DNA from: Rhipidocladum racemiflorum
Taxonomy: Eukaryota; Streptophyta; Magnoliopsida; Poales; Poaceae
Assembly (NCBI GenBank): GCA_036346355.1
Contig: CM070591.1
Span: 21,746,001-21,810,000, forward strand
Direction of reading: 5' to 3'
DNA length: 64,000 nt
Shown: in pieces, positions 43,480-53,908 of the stretch
Position numbering within the stretch: position 1 is the stretch's first letter
How the letters are laid out: each line of letters opens with the position of its first letter
Notes under the pieces: model-generated
What the model was told of the DNA's origin: nothing
What the model saw: only the letters and a program-made list of their open reading frames with translations
Databases searched by the model: none
Made by a program: the position numbers and the translations under genes

Positions 43480-44241
43480 TCATCGAGAAAACCTCCACTG
43501 CCTCCTCGCGGCGGGTGCGGCGGCTTCAGCGCGAAACAATCGCCATGCCCCACAACTGCAGCTGTGGTTGACGACACGGCGTCCTCCTTTGGCTCTGGAT
43601 CTGGTTCTTTGTGGCGTGGCGGCCGTGCAGTGGCGCCTCTTAGTTCTTCCTCCGGGTCTGCAGGTGTCCAACTCCAACACCGGATCGGACCCTGGCCATA
43701 CAAAGGCGCTTTCTAATTCTGCGATTCTTTCCGCAGCAAAAGCGACATACTCACGAGCATTCTCCAAGTGCTTCTTCTCTTCCTCAACCTGCTCACGAGC
43801 CTTCTTCAACTCCTGAACTGTGTCTTCGATCAGCTCCTCCTGAGCAGCGACGAATCTGGCTAAGTGAGTGACGGTAGCATCCTCATCTTCTATCGGCTTC
43901 CGTTGAGCTCTGCTGTCTCGGCGTGGGTGGTGATGGAACACTATGCCCTCCAGCTCCCTGGAGTAAGTGCGGGCGATCTGCTGCATTGCTCGACGCGACA
44001 CCTCTTGGATTCCAATCTCAAAGGTAGACCTCCTGGCGGTGAAGTGGAAAGGGCGACTGAACTTGGTCTTCTCTCGGGCATACACCGTGATCCGGACGTC
44101 CCATCCTATGACCAGTCCTGCTTGCACAAGTGTAGTCCCTCGGTAGAGCGGCCTCTCAAAACCTCCAAGAAACTGAAGCATATGCCACAACTCGGCGGCA
44201 TAGCCTACTTCACGCTCGGTGTAGTTGTTCTTCATCATCAT
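43480..44241 (-). CDS. Element A extra ORF upstream of gag (unknown function)
   Basis: Intact 253-codon ORF on the minus strand, same strand as gag, between the primer site and gag. The N-terminal half has AAELWHMLQFLGGFERPLYR, GLVIGWDVRITVYA and FHFTARRSTFEIGIQEVSRR, a compact conserved region shared with element B (52977-53689). The middle is a charged coiled coil (DTVQELKKAREQVEEEKKHL). The C-terminal third is Arg-rich and compositionally poor. No catalytic motif is recognised. Plant genomes often list such products as hypothetical proteins. It is the only long unbroken ORF of element A, though its 3' part could be out-of-frame extension. Confidence 0.7.
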   Translation of the reverse strand: MMMKNNYTEREVGYAAELWHMLQFLGGFERPLYRGTTLVQAGLVIGWDVRITVYAREKTKFSRPFHFTARRSTFEIGIQEVSRRAMQQIARTYSRELEGIVFHHHPRRDSRAQRKPIEDEDATVTHLARFVAAQEELIEDTVQELKKAREQVEEEKKHLENAREYVAFAAERIAELESAFVWPGSDPVLELDTCRPGGRTKRRHCTAATPQRTRSRAKGGRRVVNHSCSCGAWRLFRAEAAAPAARRQWRFSR

Positions 44242-44441
44242 CTGTCAAAGGATACTTGCGTAAGAACGCAGCACTTTAAAAATCAATGTGGAAGACGAAA
44301 AGAACTCAGGAGGGGTATGAACAAGAAAGAAAAAGGGGTAAGTCAAGAATTCATTCATTATCTTGACCACTTTTAACTTTAGAAAATAGGTTTTATCCTC
44401 ACTACGACCATTCTATCTATAGGTGAGCCTACAGTCAGTAT

Positions 44442-44454
44442 GGCTCTGATACCA
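44442..44454 (-). other. Element A primer binding site
   Basis: Minus strand TGGTATCAGAGCC, complementary to initiator methionine tRNA, five bases from the inner end of the 5' LTR (44459). Confidence 0.92.
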
Positions 44455-44458
44455 CCTC

Positions 44459-44741
44459 TGTCGGGACCCGAATTTGCAAATCTGGACCCTCTGTGTATTC
44501 AGCACTAGTCCAGGAACGCGCTAGTGCACACAGTCTTAACATCGGTAAATATCACAATCATACCACTCGATACTAATAAAGTACTTTAATTAAATAGTCA
44601 AACTGGTTGCTCGACCTTATGGTCAAGTTACAAATATACACGCAGGCTAAACTTATTAAGAGAGAAATAATAGTAGCGGAAAAATAAGATAATCTCGTGG
44701 CACCATCCAAAGATACCACGTGCAACCGATCGGGCTCGCTC
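44459..44741 (-). repeat. Element A 5' LTR, segment 1
   Basis: First 283 bp (plus-strand order) of the 5' LTR, from TGTCGGGACCCG to the insertion of element B. It aligns with 31711-31993 of the 3' LTR. The LTR resumes at 56825. Confidence 0.93.
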
Positions 44742-47700
44742 TGTCGGGACCCGAATTTGCAAATCCGACCCTCTGTGTATTCGGCACTAGTCCAGAACGC
44801 GCTTAGTGCACAGTCTTAACATCGGTATATATCACAATCATACCAAACGATACTATCAAAGTACTTTATTTAAATAATCAAAGGGTTACTCGACCTTATG
44901 GCCAAGTTACAAATATATGCCTCGCAAGGCGAAACTTATTAAAAGAGAAATAACAGCAGCGGAAAATCAAATAACTTCGTGGCGCCATCCAAGATACCAC
45001 AGTAATCGATCGGGCTCGCATCCCTAAGTAGACGGGTCTTCTTGGAAATCCTCCTCCGAAATCAAGCGTAATCTCCTCTTCAACTGTATTGTGTTGAGGC
45101 AAGGGTGAGTACTTGGTACTCGACAAGTCATGCACAGAATGCAAGCTAATATACTATATGCATGGCTTGGTACAAAGGAGTAGCTCAAGGTATATTTGCA
45201 AAGAAATGACTTTTGACAAGTAATAAAAGTAGATTCAAAGCGTAGAAATAAGTAAAGCATAAATAACTTCTCAAGAAATTTAATAAACATTTTCCCCATC
45301 CTAAACCATATTTCCATCAACTTCATTACTAAACCAACCCAACTTTTCAAATCCAAGTTATTTTCGTAAAATCTAACCCTTGATCGTAATTCCGAGCATT
45401 GTCCAAGATCGTGGACTCGGCTATTCAAATAGATTCTACACTCTGCAGAGGTTATGCACTTTACCCACAAGATACAATCAAACACCACAAAGGCGAGTTC
45501 AGTAATAAAGCCTTTGGAAGCCTCAAACAACACAGTGGTCCTCTCCTGTCAGGTTTCTACACCATCCCTTCCCTTAGCCAAGGCGAAGTATGGGACCAAC
45601 ACACCGTTAGATGGGTATCTGGCCACGACCACGACACGCTCCCCGCACAATCACACAAACGGTGTAATTGACACCCTGAGGCTCCACAAGTGAGTCCTTA
45701 GCGACTTAATCAACTAGGGCCGTCCCATTCCACCCATGTGGTTGCAAGTATGACCCAGTTCAAAGGCTTGCAAGGTTAAGTCCTTAGAGTGACCAGGGCA
45801 AGACTACCCAAAAACCAAATCAACATCCCCAATGCCACAACGGCCCACCTGATTACTCTTGCCACATGCCCCTGGCCGAAATCGTTTATCAAACCCCGCT
45901 TGATTACCATGCACCACGTGCCATCAACATCACATGATACTTTTCCAAAACAGGTTCAATATATCATTAAGTCAATATTAGCATTTGATTATCCAAAATC
46001 ATGTCATGAGCACGTGTGTGTCTAAGCGACATACTACAACGATCTAAACCCATGTTGGCAATTTAATAATGTCCAACTAGTAAACCACAACTAGGGTGAC
46101 AAAGGGTCATGGCACATACTTAAGTAATCAAGGTGTCATATAGCAAATTGGTATTTATCTAACCCCATGTTTAATCAAAGTATCTTTCTACTTGAACTAG
46201 CATGCAATAGCTTAAATCAAAATAGATTTCGAAATAGGATCAATATGGTCAAAGCACAACTTGCCTTCAAAAAGTACTTGCTCTTGGTCTTGAGTTGGAT
46301 CCTGAGTCAACACTTCTCCCTCGAATCCTTCCTCACTTCAACGTCTACTCGTAAAGCGTGCAAATAGCAAATACACAAATAAACACTAGGCAAAAACATC
46401 CCAAAACTCCAAATAAAATCCATAAACAGAGAGAACATAATTTTCTGGATTTTTAGAAACTGGAATCGTCAAATTTGGAGTTAAAACGCAAAAGTTATGA
46501 TTTATTAAAGTTTAAATAATCAATTAAATAATATTACAGAGAAAAACTTTAGTCCAAAAATTAAATAAAATTCATATTTAGGTAGATCTCAATTTTATAC
46601 AAATTTAGAAATTTGAATCACTCAAATCGGAGTTGAAACGCAAAAGTTATAAGCGTTTGAAGTTTGAATCTAAATTTGAATCAATATTTCGAATTAATAA
46701 ATCATTTTCTTTTTTTTGAAATTAATTATTGCGTCAGCATGGACACGTGGCAGCCTCTGATTGGGCGGCTGACGTCAGCTGGTCCATGGACTTGGTCCAC
46801 GCTCGGCTCGGGTCCACCGTGGACTCGGTCCACGACTCCACGTGAGACTGACATGTGGGCCCTCTCGTGACGCTATCGCCGACGTCACGGGCTCACCACG
46901 GTCGGCTGACAGGTGGGACCCACTGTGACGTCATGGGTGACGTCAGCGCTTGGCGGGGTCAGCCACTGACATGCGGGCCCTCTGACACGCGGGCCCCGCG
47001 TGTCAGCGTCACACGCACGCGCGCGTGGACGGCGCTGACCACGTCGGTCCAACTTCCCGACACGTGGCGCAATCACGACCGTTGATTTGAAATTCAACGG
47101 CGCGGATTAGATCCAGGGTTAACACGTTGAAACTACTCGTTGATCGTGGGCCGTTCTATTTATATAGGACGGTCCGTATCTAATCCTATAATCGCCATCG
47201 CTACAAAGACGTGGCGATTGTGAACCGCTGGATTTTGATCCAACGGCCCGGATCTAATCGGGTTTGGAACACGTGAACTCACCTCAACCGTCCGATCCGA
47301 TCTCGACGGTCCTCTGAGCTCGCGAGTCCGGCGATGGCACGCGGAGCTTGGGCACCGGAGACGAAACGACGACGAGCCCGACGGCGTTCCGGTTGCTCCG
47401 GCGAGATGAAGGGTCCTTCGGTGCGTCTCGACGCGAGGACTCGGATCTGGGCTCCTTCGGCGGAAGACGACGGACGGCGGCGAATCGAGCAAAACCGCGC
47501 GGTCACTTCCTCCAACTACGGCGAGCTCGCACGGCAAACGACGGCGGCTCAGCGAGATGGCTCGAGGAACGGAGTGCGCAAGGATGAGGGCAACCTCGGG
47601 GACATCTCACGCTTTAAATAGCCTCGGCGTTCGTGCCTAGGCGGAAACCTAGTTCTTTACGGCGGCGGCGCGGCGGCGGAGTCCGGCTTCGGTCTCGGCG

Positions 47701-48236
47701 AAGACGACGACTCTCGGCCCACGTGGCGCGATCAACGGCCACGATCGCCGCGGCGATCGGATCCGGCCGGATACGGCTCGAACCGTGACGGGCGGATCTC
47801 ACCGCTGGATCTTGATCCAACGGTTGGGATTGATTAGGTTTAGGAGTGGGTTCGGTCGAGTCACGTGGCTCGGTCGGACTCGAGTCCGACTTCGGGTTCC
47901 GACTTCGGTCGGATGAACAAGATTTGACCCGAGTTTGAATTTCCAGCGATTTAATATTTAAAATAATCCCGATAATTCATTTAATTCATTAAAAATAGCA
48001 AATGACTCGTAAAATTCGAGAAAAATTCTGGAAAATACTTTGGATCATTTTGGACTCAAATAAAATATTTCCAACAAAATTTTATTTGCAAAATTAAATT
48101 CTTTAATTATTTCAAAATGGAATAAATTCAAATAAATTCCAAATAAATCCAAATAAATTCCTAGAAAATTCCAAAAATTCACCAAAGTGCCAAATCACAC
48201 ATGAATTTAAGAAAAGCAAAATTTTGGGGTGTTACA
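44742..48236 (-). repeat. Element B 3' LTR
   Basis: 3495 bp, TGTCGGGACCCG to GGGGTGTTACA on the plus strand. It keeps CTGACGTCAG-type words at 46770-46780 and 46930-46945 that are altered in the 5' LTR. It has a near-palindrome CCGCTGGATCTTGATCCAACGG at about 47801-47822. Confidence 0.92.
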
Positions 48237-48249
48237 AACCTCCCCCCCT

Positions 48250-51200
48250 TAATAGAATCTCGTCCCCGAGATTCAGGGCTCACTAAAGGAATAGGTTTGG
48301 AAATTCTTTCTTCAAATCCTCTTCGCTCCCAAGTCGCTTCGCTTTCTTCATGGTTGCTCCACTGAACTCTACAGAAACGGGTTGACTTGTTTCTAGTTTC
48401 TCGATCCATTGTGTCTAGAATCCTCACGGGATACTCCTTATAAGTCAAATCCTCTTGCAACTCAATTGATTCTAACGGTCTGCTCCTCAGAACTCGGAGA
48501 CACTTCTTTAATCGGGACACATGGAATACATCATGTACTCCTCGCCAACGATCGTGGCAACTCCGGTGATAAGCAACTTCGCCTCTGCGGCTCAAAATCT
48601 TAAATGGACCAACATAACGGGTGCAAGTTTCCCTTTGGCATGGAACCTCTTAACTCCCCCGAGAGGCGTAACTCGAGGTATACAAAGTCTTCTCGTTCAA
48701 AACTCAAATCTCGGCGACGATTGTCAAGATAACTCTTCTCGCCGAGATTGGGCTATCTCCAACCTTTCCCTAATCATGGCGACTGTTCTTCACTTCTTGA
48801 AGAATATCAGGCCCAAAGACACGGCGCCACGGTCTCATTCCAATTCAATGGCGTCCGACAGGGTCGACCATACAAAGGCCTCAAAAGGTGACATCTCAGA
48901 ACTAGCCTCGATAACTATTGTTGTAATCGAACTCGGCATACGGCAAACTTTTATCCCAAGAGGTAGCATAAGCCAATGCACAAGCTCTCAACATATCCTC
49001 TAGAATCTGGTTGACTCTTTCGGCCTGTCCATCCGTCTGTGGATGATAAGTCAGATCTTGAAGTCTAAACGGGTTCCCATGGCTTCATGCAACTTATTCC
49101 AGAACCTTGAGGTAAATTGGGTACCTCTGTCTGATACAATCCTCTTTGGCACTCCGTGCAAACAGATAATCCTGATCATGTACAACTCTGCTAACTTATC
49201 TCCCGAGTAGGTGGTCTTCACGGGGATAAAATGGGCTACTTTGGTCAAGCGATCCACTATAACCCATATGGAGTCGTAACCCCCTTGAGTCTTCGGCAAA
49301 CCGGTAATGAAATCCATTCCGATTTCCTCCCACTTCCACTCGTATTTTTAGCTACCGTAGCAATCCTGCTGGTCTCGATGCATTGCCTTGACTCTCCGGC
49401 ATACGCCGCACAATGCAACATGCTCTGCAACTTCACGCTTCATACTCGGCCACCGAGAATCTCTCCTTGAGATCCTGATACATCTTGGCGCTTCGGGATG
49501 AATTGAATACTTAGAGTCATGGGCTTCTTCCGTAATCGATTGCTTTAACTCCTTTTGTTAGGCACACAAATGCGATCCTTCATCCACAACGTGCCCTCGC
49601 TTCATCCAACTTGAAGTCCTCTGCCTTGCCTTCCTCCTTTTGGACTTAATCCTACGGATCCCGTCATCATCCTTCGCCCTTCTCGGATCTGGTCCTCTAA
49701 GGTAGGCTTTACTTCCAATGCGCCAAGAATCCGCTAGGTACAACCTCAATCTTCATTTTCTCAAAATCCTTACATAACTCATCCTGGCTTGTGGCTAGCA
49801 ACGTACTCACGGTATGGCTTTTCCGACTCAGAGCATCGGCTACTACGTTGGCCTTCCCGGGATGGTAATGGATTCCAACATTGTAGTCCTTGATCAACTC
49901 TAACCATCTCTCTCGCCTCATATTCAGATCCGACTCGGTGAATATGTACTTAAGGCTCTTATGATCCGTATACACTTCACATCTGTTTCCAATCAGATAG
50001 TGACGCCATATCTTCAAAGCATGCACTACGGCAGCTAACTCCAAGTCATGTGTCGGATAATTTTCCTCATGCGGCCTCAACTGCCTTGATGCATAAGCGA
50101 CGACCTTTCCATTCTGCATCGACAAGACACATCCAAGTCCTTGGCGCGATGCGTCACAATAAATATCGAAGCTTTGAGCAACATCCGGTAGAACTAACAT
50201 CGGTGCCGACGTCAATCGCTTCTTCGACTCCTGAAATCCTTTCTCACATTCTCAAGCGCCCATGCAAACTTCCTTTCCTTCTTCGCCAGCTTGCGTAAGA
50301 GGTTTCGCAATTGTCGAGAAGCCTTCGATGAAACGGCGGTAGTATCCTGCCATTCCAAGGAAACTCCGACCGGGTCACGCCTTCTACCGCTCCCAATGTA
50401 ACACAGCTTCTACTCGCTTGGATCTACGGCGACTCCTTCATGGTCATTACATGTCCAAGAAACTCCACCTTGTCCTTCCAAAATCACACTTGCTGAACTT
50501 GGCGAAAAGTTGCTGTTCCTCGCCTTTTCCAAAACTCGCCTTAAGTGTTCGGCATGTTCATCCTCCTGCCTTGGAGTAGATTAGGATATCGTCTATGAAC
50601 ACGACGACAAACTTGTCCAAATATTCCATGAACACCTTATTCATCATATTCATGAAATAAGTGGCGCATTCGTCGACCCAAAGGACATAATCAGAACTCG
50701 TAATGTCCATATCTTGACGAGAATGCAGTCTTGAATATCTTACGATCGGATCTTCAATCGATGGTATCCCGATCTCGAGATCAATCTTGGAGAAACTCCG
50801 GCTCCTCTTAATCGATCAAACAAATCATCAATCCTGGTAGCGGATACTTATTCTTCACGGTGACTTCGTTGAGTGCACGGTAGTCAATGCACATCCTGAA
50901 ACTCCCGCCCTTCTTCTTGACAAACAAAACCGGTGCTCCCACTACGACGAACTCGGCCTGATAAATCCTTTCTCTATTAACTCCTCTAGTCGTTTCTTCA
51001 TCTCTACCAACTCCTCGGTAGACATCCGATAGGGTCTCTTTGCTATCGGTCTTTGTACACAGTACAAGCTCTATCACAAACTCTATGTCCTCGTCTCGCG
51101 GCATACCGTAGATCTTCGGGAAAAACATCGGGTACTCATTCACTACCGGACATCCTCTATGCTGATTGCCTTGGTACTGTTAACCATCAATCGTCCATCT

Positions 51201-51420
51201 CTAATCTGCAGTGGCTTGAAATTCCACTTTCTTCCCACACGGGCTCTCAATCGAGATAGTCCTTCGTCCACAATCCAATACACCCTTGTGCTTGGATAAC
51301 CACCCATTCCCAATATGACGTCTAAGGTGCAGGTCTCCAAAATTATAAGGTTTGCTAGGAACTCTATTCCATCTATTAGTATTCTCACCCGGAACATCCT
51401 ACTTTCGCTCGGAGTTCGGA
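48250..51420 (-). pseudogene. Element B pol (protease to chromodomain), heavily frameshifted
   Basis: Minus-strand fragments in several frames. Chromodomain region: TYKEYPVRILDTMDRETRNK (48179-48595). Integrase core: DFITGLPKTQGGYDSIWVIV and VSDRGTQFTSRFW (49051-49317). RNase H: DIYCDASRQGLGCVL, EVYTDHKSLKYIFTE (49709-50215). RT: FRMCIDYRALNEVTVKNKY (50808-51143). Protease: DGIEFLANLIILE (51143-51397). Order and sequence match element A, but no domain is open throughout. Most breaks are 1-2-base indels, so sequence error may contribute to the decay. Confidence 0.88.
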
Positions 51421-52696
51421 ACCAGGGTTTGAACTAAAAGCATGCACTTAAGTCTTGCAATCCTTAAATCATTTCTAGTAGCAAAGCCTTGCGAAACAAA
51501 CGAATGCGAAGCTCCGAGTCAAACAAAATCAGCAGGTGTATCGAGTTAACAAGTAACTTACCCAAGACGACGTCAGTAGCATTCTCGCGGTGCATCTGCG
51601 GTGACATGGTTGACTCGGCCTCTCACCACGATGCAGGGTGTGGCTCTGATGCCGGGCGTCCTAGCTGAGGTGGTTCCTAGATTGAAGCGAATCGGGTCGC
51701 TCTCGCTGTCTTCTTCGGACAATCATGGCAAAGTGTCACTGGCTCGTTCTTGGTTATGTGCGCCTCCTTTGTTCCTTCTTATTTGCACGGAGTAAGCGTT
51801 TCTAGCGAGGCTGGGGTTTGGTAGTTACGATTGGCGTGTCTTGGTGCCGGATGGTGTCCTTGTTGCATTCTGTGGTTGGAATCAAGAATTGATTTGGTGC
51901 AACCTCAGCGCTATTGCGTTCCACTGGCGTGATCCTTGCTGTTGCATCCTGCGCTTCTGTTCTCATCCGGTTCCTTGCGCTTGTCCTCAAGAATAAGTGC
52001 CTTATTCACCAACTCTTGGAAATCTGGAAAGGTGTGGGTGATCAATCCTACTTGCAATCCCGAGTTAAGTCCCTTCATGAAACGAGACTGCCTGGATTTA
52101 TCTGTCGCTACATCCTCAGTGCGTAGCGTGCTAGCTGTGTGAACTTGTTCGTAGTCGGCCACTGCTGATTACCTTGCTTCGTTGCTCAACTCCTCCTTCT
52201 TAAGGTCCATGATTCCTTCAGCACGTGATACCGCCGGAATGCAATTGTGAACTCTTCCCAAGTGATATCTTGAGGGTTCTCTGCGTGGCACGTAAGTTCT
52301 CCCACCATTCTACTGTTCTTCCGGTGATGAGAAGCGTAGAGTACCTTCTCATTCCCTATGCACTGAGCTATGTGTAGCTTCCTCTCGATTGATCTTAACC
52401 AATCATCGGCCTCCAATGGATTGGCATTCCCAGAGAAAGTGGGTGGGTGAGTCCTCATGAACTCTGACAGCCTTGTATTCTGGCGTGGCCCTTGATTAAC
52501 TTGATTAGCAGTGGCCTGAGCAAAGGACGTGCTGCATTTGTTGCATCATAGCATGCATCAACCGAGTCCGAGCAGCAAGAAAGGCTCCAAAATTCTGCAT
52601 ATCAATCAAGGCGGTCTTTGGTGCTCTATCATTGGGGTTTTCTATTTGGCGAGAACCACTCCCATTGCTTCCAAAGTTCCCACGGGTGTTCACCAT
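51421..52696 (-). pseudogene. Element B gag, frameshifted
   Basis: ATG at 52696 on the minus strand (MVNTRGNFGSNGSGSRQ). Fragments HPPTFSGNANPLEADDWLRS (52186-52458) and RFMKGLNSGLQVGLITHTFP (51911-52162) match element A gag. CAG stands at 52480-52482, where A has TAG. The zinc knuckle region (about 51710-51780) is too altered to recognise. Confidence 0.85.
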
Positions 52697-52976
52697 CTGT
52701 CGATTTGCTCTAGGTTTAGAGATGAGAGGGAAACAAGAATAGACAAGTAGTATGGAACTTATGCGGGGCGAAAGGTGTAACCTTAAGGTCCAACTTTATT
52801 ATTAATAACTTGGTATGGCTGCTTACAATGCCTAAGGGCCTTGCAACACATACTGCACACTCAGCAAACAATGAAAATCCAAATCGAACTAACTCTGGAG
52901 TCTAACGCCTAAAGGGTGACTCTTTATTCTATGACGCGACTCGGCGAAGGAGTCTCACTATAGAACCTATGCTCAC

Positions 52977-53689
52977 TCATCGAGAAAACCTCCACGTCCT
53001 GGGTACGGGTGCTGTGGCATAGGCGCGAAACGATTGCCATGTCCAAAGAATCGTGTCATCCGTGGTAGTCGAAGAAGCGGTGTCCTCATCGAGATCGACT
53101 CCTCCGGATCTGGCTCGTAGCTCAATCTTGGCTCTGGAGTGCAGTCCGTACAAAGTCATCTCCAACTCGTCAATCCTTCGTAGAAGGTGTGCCACATACT
53201 CTTGAGCTTCCTGCCATCTGTTCTTCTCTGTCGTGATCTCCTTGCGGGCCTTCTGTAGCTCCTTGCTTGTATTATCTAGTACATCCTCCTGGGCGACGAT
53301 AAATCGTGCCAACTGTGTAACCGTGGCATCCTCATCCTGAATCGCCTTCGGGTCAAGGAGGTTATCGCTGCGCGGATGGTAACTTAACACCGTACTCTCC
53401 AACTCTCGGGCGTAGATACGGGTAATGTGCCGAATTGCGGCGTCGTGATACTTCTTGGATACCCATCTGCATTGTAGATCTCCGGCGGTCTGTTGTATCG
53501 AGCGATTGCCTGGCCCTTTTTCCTAGCAGTACCTCAATCTTCACGTCACAAGCCTTGATCAATCCCGCTTGTCTGATCACTTCCACTTGGTATTGGGGCT
53601 TCTCAAAATCTCCGAGAGTCTCAGAGCATATGCCAAAGTTCCGCGGCGTGACCAACTCCCGGATCAACGTAGTTGAACTCTTCCTCCAT
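52977..53689 (-). pseudogene. Element B extra ORF upstream of gag
   Basis: Counterpart of 43480-44241. It starts MEEEFNY at 53689 and has AAELWHML and GIQEVSRR in a shifted frame, then an open 141-codon stretch (52977-53402) with ESTVLSYHPRSD, DEDATVTQLARFIVAQED, and a coiled coil (TSKELQKARKEITTEKNRWQ, RRIDELEMTLYG). The C terminus (TAPVPRTWRFSR) ends like A (RRQWRFSR). Conservation of beginning, coil and end in both copies supports a real element protein. A frameshift lies near 53400. Confidence 0.72.
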
Positions 53690-53891
53690 CTGTCACAAGC
53701 GTGCTTTACGTAAGAACTCGAATTTTTCAATTGTGACAAGGTAAGGGAAAATTTCAGCAAGAGACAAGAAAAGAGAGAAGGGGATAAGTCGAGATGTCAT
53801 TTCTTGTCTTCACAAATTTTTAGCTTTAGAAAATAGGTTTTATCCTCACTACGACCATTCTAGCTTAGGGTTGAGCCTACAAATCAAGTAT

Positions 53892-53904
53892 GGCTCTGAT
53901 ACCA
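53892..53904 (-). other. Element B primer binding site
   Basis: Minus strand TGGTATCAGAGCC, five bases from the LTR end at 53909, identical to that of element A. Confidence 0.92.
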
Positions 53905-53908
53905 CCTC

